A stretch of DNA of 64,000 nt, taken from assembly GCA_013400975.1 (NCBI GenBank), contig WBMZ01003459.1, positions 25,000 through 88,999 on the forward strand. Reading direction: 5' to 3'. Shown here piece after piece: positions 1 through 13,500 of the stretch. Within the stretch, counting starts at the first letter, position 1. Each line of letters starts with the position of its first letter. The notes below the pieces were generated by a model. It worked only from the letters and a program-made list of their open reading frames with translations. It had not been told where the DNA came from and searched no databases. The DNA is from Atrichornis clamosus (taxonomy: Eukaryota; Chordata; Aves; Passeriformes; Menuridae). The position numbers were made by a program, and so were the translations under genes.

Positions 1-3000
1 TATACAAGTGATTGACAAGTCAAAGATGTGCTTCAGAAAGAGTGACCAAGTGCTGGTCATAAGGATGCTGCAGCCATAAGTGGTCAATTGAGTTTTTGGC
101 TTGTACCCAGCTGGGATGCTGGGTTGATCTTTTTCATTTCAAGTACAGACCCGTGACATTATAGACATGAAAGGGACCTGGCAGTCTTCAGACTGTGAGT
201 GTAAAGAGGTATAGCCAATGTGGACAGCAGCATATTCTGCTAATGGCAAGCCTCTGCAAGAAGGTATTGCTGCTTTAGCAGAAGAGCAAGGACCACAGGC
301 TAAGCTCTGGAAGGGTACAGTTAACAAGTGTTCTAAGTCTGGATGGTGTATGAGGACAGGATTTCTAGATTTTTTTAATAATTCTTTTTTTCTTAACCTT
401 GCAGAAATCACAGGGTCTCCGACTGAGAGGTATTATGTCTTGATATTTGTCCTGGTCTGGATGTGCCTTATGCCTAAGCTATGTGGTACCTGAAATCAGA
501 TTCCAAAATCCATACCGTGGTATTTATAAATAGTTTGATTTTTAGTGGTCCCAAGAAAACACAGCTGCTGTCAGCAATTCAGTTAATACAGTATACTGTT
601 TTGCATTTAGTAACAAGACAAATGAGGCCAAATTAACAGAGTTGGTTGTTTTAACACCACCTCGTTACATCGGCACCTCTGATTTGGAAATGCACCAGTA
701 GCAGTTGCTTCCATCAGGTTGGGTGTCTTTTGCATTATTTTACCCAGGTTTCCTGCCATTGTCAGTCAGATTTATGAGAGGGTAGCAATCATCTACTACA
801 TAGTGTTACGCAAAGGTGTGGAGAGGTCTGATGGTGTTGGTGCTGATTATTTCAGTATCCCTTTGTCAGGTACCTATTATCTATCCATTTTATAGCCCTT
901 CAGAAGAGACTGGGAAGACAAGGAGTTATCATCTATCTGTATAGCCCCACTGCTTCCCTCACTTCAGTCTACTGTACAGACAAACAAGATGAGCATCAAG
1001 AAAAAAGAGGAGGTTATGATGTGAAAAATTACCAATTTTTTCCTACTCCAGCCATCCTGCTGTCAGTCAGAGGTAAACGTTGATATATCATGCACAATTT
1101 TTGGTGTACTCGCAGAATTTGAAAATAGGCATATAAAAGTCAGCAGCCTGTGAAATCAGGAAATTTATAAACTTGCATGCAAGCAGGTGACCTGTGGCAG
1201 GGTGAGACCTTCCATCTCTTTCTGTGAGAAATAGTTACAGCCCCTGCACTCTATTTGCAAGTAACAAGTTGGTATCATGCTTGTCCTGCAGAAGGTTTAG
1301 CTGTGGAGAGAGGAAGGCAGAACCCGTGCAGCAAATGTTGCACTATCAGTTAAATAGTCATACTCTCCAGCTGGACCCCAATGTTATAGGGCTTAGGGCA
1401 AAAGCTGATAGATGCACATGACATAAAGTGTGTACATAAAGTAGTTACTGTTATTGTCACAGCATCCTCTGATGTAGGTCTGAATTGCATTATCAATGAA
1501 AAGTACTACAAATTGTAAAGATCCTTGTACACGATGCATGTATTACAGTGCAATTTAGAAGGGGTCCATTCTAACCAAGTGCTGCTGCATGGTAATAATC
1601 TTCATCTCCAAGCAGGTGAAAGGTGACAAAAATTACATGCTTGTCCTGTCTCCTCACAAAGCTGGAATCTTGCAGTCTGGTATGGAAGTTACACATTTCA
1701 GAGTCACAAGACTTAGAATTGGAATAGGCAGCATTCCCTGCTCACAATCTCTTTAAAAAATAAACTTCCATCAAAATTCTTTTCCATGCTTACCTCAATT
1801 ACACGGAGATAGAACTTGGAGTTTTTACAGTTACAGCCTAAATGTCACTAGCTGTTTCTCTGCTAGTTATCTCAAGGTACACTGCTGGATTTCTGCTTCA
1901 AAGTTTGGAAGGAGCCTGGCAGAAGAGCAATTCAATAAATGCAGAGAGCCCCCAGAGCAGCTCCAGGGCCCTTGCACAAACCAGGAGACACTCCTTGCTT
2001 TATTTCCCTTAAAGACCCTTAGGTGGAAGGGTTTAATGCTTGTGCAGGGCTGAACCTTCAAAGTGAGCAAACTTAAGTCTCATTTGCTAGAGTTTCTATG
2101 TCGAGGGCTTCTGCTCCCTGGAATAAAGAGTCCTCTGGGGCTGCAAGAAACTCCTTAGCAAGTGCAGATTTCTACCTCAATGAGCTGGTCCTGCTGCCAG
2201 CATTCCCCACATACCCATCCCAGGGAGGCCCTCCTCCGTAAACTCTACATGAAAGAGAGCAGACTAAAAGCCTTAGAAAGTGCATCCAGCTTTTTGTTTC
2301 CTTTGTCATCAATACAGTGTGTTCTGGTGTCTCCAAGACAACCATGTCTAAAAGGCTGACTGCATCTTTCACTGCTGCTCTATAGTGAGCTTGCTGAGAT
2401 GGGCTGTGAGGGCCAGCCTCTAGTAGGTTTTTATCCATGTGTTTTCTGGGTAGTGCCTAACTATGTGCTTGCTTTGGTTTCAGTTTATTGCAAGAATTAA
2501 GCTTTGGTTTATCAGATGCTGGTTTTGAAGATGCTGTTTTGGGGTTGTCCCAGCTCATTTTTGTTTGAATAATTATAACAAGCAGCTTGGATATTCCCAG
2601 TAACGCCTGCAACAGTGCTGTCTTTCTTTGCATTTCGGGCCCATTCTGCATCTGATAATAGATGCCTTTCCTGCCCTTGAATAGAGATGTACTGAATCTT
2701 GTGTTCTGCCTGCTCTTTTGTTGCCCATGTGTGCCACCTTCTTGAATGATTACTGGTTTCAAATTTGAGAGAGTCAAAATACTTGGTTTTATTACTTCTA
2801 TATCATTGTCTTGTCAGTTCGTAGATTTGCAAACCTGCAGACTTGGGGTGAGGAAGTGAGTGTTCATTCATGGTGTGTGTTCTTTGAGCAACATCTTCAC
2901 AATCCTTTTCCAGTGTTCATCTGCCCCAGATCTGTGGCCTCTATGTTCCCTTCTGTGTAATGTACTTCTCTGCCACTTGCTTAGAGAAGACTGGTTAATG

Positions 3001-4346
3001 AAATACGGTTTCATGAGGTCAGGGGCTTTGGGAATTACCGTTGTTCTGTTTCCTTACAGTTGTCTAGGAGAAGCTGGATCCAAGGCATATTTCTTCCAGC
3101 TGAAGTGAAGAGTAGTTAAAGTAATTATTTGTGATTTATAGCTGCCACAGTCAAGAACACCACCCCATCCCCACCATGGACCTTGTCAAGGTAGTTAGCA
3201 TAGGTATCACTTAAGAGTTAAGCAACTCCTTTTCTTACTGTCACTTTTCAAAATATCTGAGACCCACATGCTGAGACAAAAGAAAAAGAAATAAAATTAT
3301 CTCATAGCAAATTCCAGCCTGAATTGTGGCAATTTTGTTCTCTTTGCAACCTCAATGTACTGTAAAAATATATAATATACTGTAAAAATACAGAGATAAG
3401 CATCTAGATAGATAACATTTATATATGTTGGGAAACCTTTAAACGAATGCATCCTCTTTAGTTGTGTTTGTTGTAGACCATTAATTTATTTGTATGTCAG
3501 AATCCAGTATCTTGGAGCTAAAGTTGATTTCTGCAAGCACTCTGTTGCCGTGCTTGAAAAGGATAAGCAAAGACTTGCCTGTGGACAGTAAGGAAGGACT
3601 GTGTGACTAAGACAGTATTAGTGGAGCTGTAGTGTGCAGTGGAATGAATTGAGAGCAACCTGTGGTGTGCATGACCAGGGCCATACCTAACCTGGCAGAA
3701 GCATTCCCGCTTGCCTGCATGCAGTTGGTGAGACCAGTCATGTATTCCCTTAGCACTGTGTTTAGGAACAATTCCTCTGGTTTTCCACCAGGGTCTCAGA
3801 AGAGCAGTCTAATAGAGGGGCAAGGGGATATAACTCTAAAGGAGAGAGAGACTGGGACACTCATGCTTTGGCAGCCTTTATTGCCACCCACACCCTCCTC
3901 CCCTTTGTCTGTTAGTCATCAGAAATTTTAGGAAAAGTCACAGGAGCAAATCCTACATTTTGTGGTAAGATTCCAGTCATCAGAAGCTGCGTGGCAGCTT
4001 CTTTTCATTTCCCTAGGATGCGGTCTTGCAGATCTCATGTATACCAGACCCTCCCCTACGAAGAGAGGGTATCTACTTTCTGGTATCTACTTGTTTCCCT
4101 TTAGTGCTCTCTGCAAACACAGTGACTTTACTCTGGAAGAGCTGGTCTTTGGTTGTTGAGATTTTGTTTATTTATTAAGTATGAAATTGAGATGCATGTT
4201 GAAGAAGGTTTTTTGTTTAACTTTCAAATGAAATCACAAGTGAAAATTCGTGCATTTTTCTGTAGCAGTCTGTTTTTCTTCTCTTGCCTCATTTAAAGCA
4301 AGAATAAATAATACCAAGATTACTTTAATGCTTTTAGTCTTTGAGG

Positions 4347-4424
4347 TGGTTTTTAGTTTTTTGTTGGTTTTTTTTTGTTGTTGCTGTTTGTTTGTGTGGT
4401 TTTGGGGGTTTGTTGTTTTTTTTC
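4347..4424 (+). repeat. G/T-rich low-complexity tract in intron 2
   Basis: The sequence is almost entirely T and G with GTTT-type units on the strand sense to CDH2. It has no coding meaning. Similar sense-strand tracts occur at 8872-9018, 31591-31624 and 44020-44095. Confidence 0.7.
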
Positions 4425-7254
4425 CCGAAACAGCATGAAATTCCATTTCCAGTAGACACCATCCAGGGGTTTTAACAGAGCAGTGAACTAAATAATTCGT
4501 AGAAATTAGAGGGGTTAGGAGGATAAATGGATTTTTAAAGTATTTTTCGGGAGACTTACATTTTATATAGAATTGTAAGAACTTAAGGCAGATATGATTG
4601 GCCTTACTATATTAATGGGCTGTGGGTGGTTGGTTGAGGCTTTTCAGGTCTTGCTTAAATTCACTAAATTCACATTTATTAATAATGTGGCTGCTCTCCT
4701 TTAGTTGTTCAGTTGCACCATAAATCATTCGTTTCATGTGTGTATAATGTTTTCAGTAAATTGACTGATGTGGGCATTGAGTTATGTAATAATGAAGACC
4801 TTGAAACTATAATTAGTTTTAATCTGCTGTGCTATCAAAATAACCTATAAGACAATGCACTTTTCTCTGACTTACTGTTCTAGGTTGCATTTAATAATCA
4901 CAATGTATAATATGTTAAATTTTTAATCATTTCAGTGTTTCATGTTAAACATTTTCATTTGAAAGGTGGATTGTTCCTCTCTGTAAATGGATCAGTATTA
5001 GCCAAAGTCACCTTCTTCTAAGAATGTAATATTTTACAGTTGACTTCAGTTTTAGGAGTTTTGACAAAAATTGCGCTATTTTCTGGATAAGGGTTGGGGG
5101 GAAAGATAAAATGACTGTTTCGGGTTACTACTGAAATTCACCGTTGTCACTCACTGTGTTATAATTTCTTATTTAACATGTACCAGTGGTACAGCATAAA
5201 CTACATAATGGTCCATAAATAAACTTTAAAAATCCATGCTTCTGTTTTTATCATCGGTAATGCCCGCTAGTAGGCTCTGTCATTTCTGCCAAACTGTAAA
5301 TAAAATTATTTTTCAGCTGTATATTGCTTCCTTCGGCTTGCCATGCAAATCTTTAGCCTGAGAGAGTTTTTTTTTCTCATGAGGAATCCATGTGGCATTG
5401 TGGTTTGCTACGAAGGTGAGGGCAGATTCTTGTTCCAGTTGTAAACCTTTGCAAAAATCAGCTTGCTAAATACTGAGTTTTGGAGGGATTTGTTTGCCTG
5501 CTTTCTGTTTGCTTTTGAACTGGCATGCTGAGCACTCTTTGTGGACATGTTATGTAGAATAATTGGGGAGGGAGGAGAGAGAGTGAAAAATAAGTGTGCC
5601 GCGCATAGCACAGGGCTTGGCAGACTTGATAAAGGAGCAGAGCTAGGGCTCTGCCGATTTCCCTAGACACCAGTCAAGTACAAGTGCTTATATAGCTCTC
5701 ACTGCCCAAGGCAAGCTGGAAAGAATTACCATCCCTCCTAGTCAAAAGCCACTTGCACAGTAAACAAAATAGTCACTAAACAATTTGCTGCCCTTAATAT
5801 TTTGCTGACCTGCATGACCCCTTGTCCCGCCTGTACAGCACAGCTGTGCCTGCAGCCGTGTCACTGGAAAACTCGGGGCTACCGCGTTTGGGTGGCGTTC
5901 GTTGTATTCTCGAGCTGTGTGTTTGTGGGTCACAACATAAATTCCTCATCTGAGGAGACGCTGAGATGGCTTCTCTTGTCTGGAAAGACAGAGATTTGCA
6001 GCAACTGTAGGAGGGCTGGAAACTGCTTGTGAGTAGGCTCAGACAGCGCTTTCCCTGTGCGGTGTAAAACTGCCCAGCTCAGCTGTGGCAGCAGTAGCAG
6101 TGGACCCTCCTCGCCTCTCATCTCTCCACTTCCATGCAACCCTTAAAAACTTGGTAGATTTAATTTTGGGAAACAAGAATCATTTACAACAGAGCGTTAA
6201 ACACTATCTAAACTGTGTTTAGATGTTCTGATGAGCCAGTTCTCTCATTCAGAGTTACATATACATTTGTTGACGAGGTCTTCTAAATGTATTTCAGGCT
6301 CAGATGGAAAAAAATAAAGGACAAAGCCACCTTTCTTACATCAATAAAAACCTCCCAAATCTCAGTCTCCTGCAGCTGATGACCACAATGAAGGAAAGTA
6401 TAAAATATTAATAAATATTTAAAAATAAAAAGTGCCACATGACTGAAAAGACATTCTGAGGAAAAGATGGATTCTTTCCGTTTTTGTCTAGAGAAATTAC
6501 ATAGCTTTTTTCATCTTAAACATCTAGTCTTTCCTTCAGATCTGTGAGAATCACAAGCCCACCTATGCTTCTGACCTGATGGGACTAAAAAGATACCATG
6601 GTTCTCTTTGACAAGAGAGGAATCATTTTCATGAATTACACTAATTTTTTTTAAGTAAAAAGACCAAAATTTCTGTATATAGTTTAAATGGTGAGAGGTT
6701 TTCAGGACAGTGTTTTGAGAGTAGTGTGGTTTTTCCTCATTCATTTTTTTGATTACTCCAGTATGACTTTCAAATTTTATTTACAGTCTTTTGTGCTGAT
6801 TTCTGATTCTTTTGTGGAAGCCTTCTGAACTTAGGTCTTGCCTGTTCGTTAGAATTAATTTAAGAATTGTTTCTGAATTTTCTGTAAATACAGTGTGAGT
6901 AATATTTGCCCTTCATCCATCATTAGACCTCCAGCATCTCTGGTGGTGATGTGGAGAATGCATTTGACAGAATAGTGGAAAGAAGTGATGTGTCAAGTAT
7001 TCTTACTTCCTAGAATACTGAGTTGAGCTGTCCCAGGTGAGGGAGAGCTGTTGTTCTTTGTCTTGGTTCTGCCACCCTGCATCAAGATTTTGGGAAGACT
7101 ATTGGGTCTGCTACCTTCAGAGCTGAGACTATTTTATTCCCTCTGCGTCTTTCCCATTTGGGGGAATAATAGAAAAGATCTCACTGGCACCAAGGAGACA
7201 GGGCTTACGTAGCAATAGTATTGCCCTGAAAAACATGGGCACATTTAAGGGGCA

Positions 7255-7286
7255 AACCCTCTTGGACACAAACCCTCTTGGACACA
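7255..7286. repeat. 16-bp perfect tandem duplication
   Basis: The unit AACCCTCTTGGACACA occurs twice back to back (7255-7270 and 7271-7286). It is probably a replication-slippage duplication inside intron 2. Confidence 0.85.
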
Positions 7287-8871
7287 TGTAGTTGAAAAAT
7301 GTGAAGGCAGAGAATTGGATTGTGCCACTTGTGAGAAGGCAGGCTAAGAAAAGGTCTGGTGGAGATAAGGTGTATTAAAGATATTAATTTATACTGAAAC
7401 AAATTAACATTGCAATACTTGGCAAAAGTGCAGAAATCTGTTGGCTCTGAAAGTAAACTAATATAAAAACAAAGCTATGCAGCTCTACATGAATGTGATT
7501 TGTAAATAGATTGAATACAGTTACTGATTTTTATCCTGGGGCCTTATGAGGGGACCACAAGATAAATCACAGTTCCATTACTAAAATTTCAGATGTTTCA
7601 AGTTGCTCTGTTTCCATGGTCCTCAATGAAAAAGTTGAATTGTGTATTGGAGACGTCCAGCAATAAAGGAGTTAAGGAAAAAACATGTAGATTGGTAATA
7701 CCAGCTTGTTTAAAAATCTGAAAGTTACGTCTATAATGGATAAAATGCCAACAGATGCACATTAAAAGTGACATCTCTGCGTTTATTAAACAAAACAAAC
7801 CACACTGTAGCAAACTTCATCAAATTTTTAACTTCCAGTAAGGACCAGCAGCCATGTTATGTGCTTGTGAGCCAAAAATCTTGTTAATTTTACCCAAATG
7901 CGTTTCTCCATACCCAGGGTACTGTATGTATTTCATTTGTTGCATCATGTGTATGTTTCTTGGTAATTTTTCTGATTATGACACTACTAAGCATGAATCT
8001 CTTAAGACCTTCACATGAATATTATTATTTTATGACATCGTAGTTTGTTGCCTTTTGTAACACTCTCAAGTTATGTACGCAGTATCACACGGATTATTGA
8101 AAACTGGACACAGGACCTCAAAATGGAGTTCAGTTTTCAATGGCACTTTGCTTTCCTTTGGCAGCATATCAAAGCAAAATAATAATGTCTCAGTGCCAGT
8201 ATTTTAAATGTAGCTCAGATGTTTATTGTAAGGTTAGATCTGTTCCATTTCGCTTGCTGCTTCCTCCTGCTGCACGAGAGGCTGCTTTTAGTTTGTATAA
8301 ATCCCTTTCTCATGGGAAGGTGAGCTTTGCATACCACAATCGTGAGCCCTGAGAGGCAAATCAAAGTAACACATCACTAGTTTATGTAGGCATTGCCTAT
8401 TTCAATAAGAGTTATTTCAGACTCAACGTGCTAAGCTGGGATGGCTGACCAGATTGATGATGTTGCTTGCTAACCTGCCTGATTTCCTCATCAAAGTGTT
8501 ACACACCCAGCCACGTGGACTCTCTCCACTGGGCAGGAGGAGGGTCTGTGGTACAGGGACTGTGAGCAGCCTGTCCAAACAAAGCTAAAGATGTGATGCC
8601 ACATGTTCTGGATAATGCCTTGTGGACAACTGCAGAGTCTGTTTGCAGGCTCTCAGGCTGTATTCCTTGGGAGCCTCCTCCTGAGGGCAACTGAATTCCT
8701 TACCTTTACTGTAAAATGGGCTAGGGTGATGTGAATACGGATCTACTTTCCAATTGCAGTGTGCACTTCTTAATAGTAAGTAGAAAGTAGTGGAGAACAC
8801 CTGCACTGAAATTACTTGAAATTAATAGAAAGTGTTTAGTCTTGGGGGCTTTTTATTTTTAATTTTCAGGG

Positions 8872-9018
8872 TGTTCATGTGTGAGGGAGTGGTTTGTTTT
8901 GTGGCTTTTTAGTGTTGGATTAATTAGGGGCTTATTTGGGGTTTTTGGGGTGGGATTTTGTTTGGTGGGGGTTTTTTTTGGTGTAGTTTTGGTTGGGTTT
9001 TTGGTTGTTTTTTTTAAA
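8872..9018 (+). repeat. G/T-rich tract with a canonical G-quadruplex motif
   Basis: The stretch is T/G-rich. Within it, 8927-8954 has four G-runs of 4, 4, 4 and 3 with loops of 7, 5 and 1 bases, meeting the usual G3+N1-7 quadruplex pattern on the non-template strand. A further run of five G lies at 8967-8971. Confidence 0.65.
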
Positions 9019-10546
9019 CTTCTTAGAAGACAACCCTAAACCCTATTTAAATAGGTCCTAAACAATGCTGCAGAGACTACAGTCCTTGCCTGCAGGATGC
9101 AGACTGGCCAGACCTGCATGCAGATAGATGGCTGTCAGTTCCCTCAGACATAGGTGATAGGAGAGAGCGGTTTTTATCTGCTACTGATGAACACCAGACT
9201 CCCAGCATCTGATGACAGGTAGTTTTTTCATGCTCTCTAGTTTTGTTTCAACAGAAATTCAGTATGCTGTTCCACTGAATGACTTTGTCTTCTCTCCATA
9301 GGTGGCTCTGTTGCATTTATGGACTGAAAGCATTTTTACATGCATCCAAAGACATGTCTAGATTATAGTGTTAGAGAGGAACTGTGCATCATGCATAAAG
9401 AAAGAAAAGAATTTTGCCATGAGTAATTTTCATTATCAGATCATGAACTGGCTTACATTAGCTGTCAAAGTACAACATTTCGGTGAACTTTGCAGAAGAT
9501 GTTCATGGTAATGCTTATTCTAAGGAAAAGTAGCTCTGAACCAGCAGTCATTACTGTAGGACACACTGGACAGTATTTTCTGAAGCACATAGCAAGTGTA
9601 GCATGGCTTTCTTTATTCAGTTCGCAAATGGCATTGTTTCTGGGGAGAGGAAGCGAAAAGAGATGTTTGTTCTTGTGACTGAATGCCACAGGTGTCTTTT
9701 TGAGGAATTCAAACGTTTGAGGAAATTTGAGAGGAATACAGATGGCAGTTGAAATAGCCATTGAAATGTTAAATTGTTTATTACAATGGGGCTTTTCCAT
9801 TCAGATTCCTTTTGGAAATGAGTATTTAGTATTCTGGTAAGCAAAGAGAGGAGTACAGTTTTATTGGAATAAGACACTATTTGGGTTTCCAAAGGAAAAT
9901 TTTGTTTCATTTTTGTGTAGCATTGATTCAGCAAGTTAGCACTGAGAGTTTCCATTACTCAGGTACTTGGACTGTTCTTGATTCGTCTAAATGTTAGAAG
10001 TTATTACAATTTTCATCTTGTCCCTAGGACTCTTAGTCAAGGATCTGTCCCACTATACTGATTGCTGTAGAAATAATCCCTACACTTTGCAGTCTGGGCA
10101 TTTGAAGGGTGTTACTCCATAGTCTTTACTAAGAAACATAGAATGTTGTGACTAATAATTGAAAAATCAAGGCTGCGTAGAGTGCAATAGCTCACTGCTT
10201 CTCAGGAAAATAGTCTTGACTCAGACAGTAATAGGTTAATTGCCACATCCAGAAATGAATCCTAATGATTCCCTCTAGGAGCCATTATCACATGTGGGGT
10301 TTTCATTGAGATATTTATAACTGTAATCTTTGGTCTCAAAGCTCATGTAACTGTTCAATCCAGCAAAGGGGTTCAGAAAGGTAATGCCCTGCTCTCATCC
10401 TTAGGCTTTGCTAAAAGTAGAATTTTCAATTCTAGTTCAATCAGTCAAGCGCCTGCTATTTTCAGGCGTTATTCCAATCTAACACAATTTGAATGTCAAG
10501 TGTCTTGTGTTTTGTGCTCACAAGGCCCACAGGAAAGTCTAGACAC

Positions 10547-10560
10547 AAAAAAAAAAAAAA
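10547..10560. repeat. A14 homopolymer
   Basis: Fourteen consecutive A residues in intron 2. No flanking retroposon body was recognised. Confidence 0.8.
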
Positions 10561-13500
10561 GCTGCATTTATCATAGGAGGAGTATCTTCGAATATATCAG
10601 AAGATCTGTTCTTTTTCTTCTCTGTTCTTCTGTGACTAGACTGAATCACAATTGTAAAAAAAGAGTCTGTTCAGCCAGGTTTGTCTCTTCTGTTTCCACC
10701 TGGAATAAATTGCATAAATTTGCACAGCATTGCCTTTGCATAGAATCTTGAAGTATGTCTTAATTTTGCAGTGGCTGTACTGAAAGTTCCCTCTTTAATG
10801 AAGGCTGTCTGTATCTCTCTCATTTGTCTGCAAATTGTATCCAAGGATTTATTTTCTTTTTCCCCTTCCTATATTAATCCTGGTACCATGTTGTGCTGCT
10901 GTCACGCTTGTCTGCATTTTGCGAAGAAAATGGGGTTTTTTATCAGTGTTTTTCTCCTGGTGTCAGGCCTCTTTTATTTCTGTCAATTCTATTACTGTCA
11001 ATTTGAATTTAAGGGGATTATCTGAGCCTCATAATTTTGTAATCCCTAGACAAGATATTGAAAGAATGGTAAAAGATCTTGAAGGAAAGTAGTGTCACTT
11101 AAATTTTGACTTCAGTTGTGTCAGCTGTACACGAGGTGCCTCATGTTGGTCATTTCAATGAGTTTGTGCTGTATGGTGCAGTCAAACATGAAGCAACAAT
11201 ACTATTTCTTCTTGCAGCTTGTGTTTGTCTAATCTACCTAGAGTCAGGTAGACCTTACATGAAATAAAATAGTAATTTGAAAAGACTCAAGCCTGAGGTC
11301 CTGACTCTGTAGTGTACACACAAAAAGGCCAAGTTTCTCTTGCTCTTCTGTTTTTCCTTTTGTGCTGTTGATACTTGCTGACCTTGCAAGAATGGGTGGT
11401 TTTCACCTTATTGAGAATATGGTTTAGGTAATCAACTGAGGGTGTAAAAATAATAATCACGTGTGAGCATTTACTAAGTGCCGGTCACTAGAAAGTATTC
11501 CAGCACTGGGTTTTTCTTTTCCTGATCATTGTTCTTATTTTAACTCATGAGGAAAAACATGTAAAATACGTACTGATTACTCTTTGTTGCAATGTGTGGA
11601 CTGATTACAACATTAAGGATTCCCTATGTTGCAATGTTTTAGGTGAGCTTCCATGGTCAGCAGTGTCACGTAATTTCTTACATATGTCTAATTCAATCTA
11701 ATTTTAATACTAGTAGCTTTTAATTTATTTTTAAAGTATCTAAACACACTTACTGGATCTAGGGGGAACATGAGGTGTATTTGGAGAGATGGTGTAATAA
11801 AATTCTGTAATGACCCAAATGATAATCTTCAAATATGTGAAATCAGGCATTTTTCTGACAGTTCTCTTGAAATTTCCCTTTCTTTAAATAATCAATTAAT
11901 TAACATGTCGCCTTTGCCATTTTAAATGTTGAAAGCAATACACAGAGGGAGGGAATACACATTTAGAGGTGACTTTCACCCCATCTGGTACTCCCTCATA
12001 ATGGGATAGATGTACAGCCCTAGCCTTTTGACTCTTCTGCTTTGTTATGGGAAGCACTACTGTGGCTTGGCTGTGAAATACTCTCTACTAGCCTGCACCA
12101 GTCACCAACTTGTTTTTCTGATTTTTAAGGTCAGATATCTCTGTTTAAGGATAATAATGATGGAAACCTGAGGTTTAACTAGATACTGTTAAGCTGCCAT
12201 GCCAACTAGTTTTCTGCCTGAGGCCCACTAGACATGATCCAGTGATAGTATAATCCGTGGGATTTATGATTTTTATTGCTATCTAACCACATCAGTGTAA
12301 ATACTGCCGGGCTGTCTCTGCTGTCTCTTCCACCCCCTTTGGCAATTGGCAGGTTTCTTGCCCTTCTTTGATGAAAAAGCACAGTGTTCAAACAGTATTT
12401 TTTCACCGTTACCCATTTGCTAAGAAAATGAGCATCCCTGTGTTACAGGGTGGTTCTACTGTGAGATTGGCTGTGCCTGCTGTTTGCTGTGGGGGTGCTG
12501 GTGCAGTTGTGTCCCTATCCAGCTCTGTTGGCTGGAAGGGTCTCCAGATTCCCCCCAGAAGATAACAGTATTCATCTTTTAGGAAAGTGGCACACAGAGC
12601 TGCCACAGTAACTAGAGTACAACTAAGGACCTTTTAAAAGTCATAAAGAATAATTGCAACTTTGGAAAATTAGACCGTAGCATGCCCAGAGGAATGATGG
12701 AGGAGAGTGACAAAAGCCACTAGTGTTGGACAGACCAGAGAGAGGAAGGACAAAATGAGAGAAAAACCTGTATTGGTGTTTGTGGAGGGTCATTGCATTC
12801 AAATGGTTTGTGAAGCTGAAAGGCAGGTTTAGGGGGAGTTGTCCCCTTCCCCTTGAAACATCCATAGCCACATGGGAGGGACTGCAAGATGTGATCTCAA
12901 GAAACAGGTGGTATCCTGAGGTATGCAGCAGAATACAAAACATTAAATGTTCCCGCATCTGCTTTGAGACTTTTTTTTTTTAGTGGAAGTCAGGATTGTT
13001 GACAAGATCGCTGCCATTTTGTCAGTGCTAGGAATTTTTGTTTGATGCAGTGCAAATACAACACTCACTTCTGCCCCAACAGTCCTGTAATTTACTGAGA
13101 AAAATACCTAATTTTATTTTACTGTATTTCTTTTCATGGTAAGAAGTGACATATAGCCTAAAAGTGACATATGCTTCTCTCCTATGTTCTGTTGTTGTTC
13201 CTAAACCCCTTCTAGTGTGGGGGCTTAAGCCACTGTTTAGAAGTGCTGACTGGTTGAATTTGTGAAACAGATCATCAGCTCAATCAAAAGTCTGCACCCA
13301 TTTGATATTTCAGCAAGTTCTGGCTTTTTACGGAAACTCCGGGAGCCTGGACTTTTATTTATTTAGTTAGTTAATTTGTTTATTTTTTGTAAAGAGAGCC
13401 CTCCAGTGATCTTTCTGCCTAGGTGTCCTCGAAGCCTAAGCTGCAGCCTGAAATTAGTAACGCTTCGACACCTCTGCTCCTCTGTCAGGAGCACAGTTGA

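Noticed and set aside
5343..5350. POU octamer ATGCAAAT, with ATTTGCAT also at 17356, 31532 and 60367
   Set aside because: A few copies of an 8-mer are expected by chance in 64 kb of A/T-rich DNA. No consistent SOX partner spacing was seen.
8511..8518. CCACGTGG E-box palindrome in intron 2
   Set aside because: An 8-bp palindrome with no supporting cluster; weaker than the 12-bp one in intron 7.
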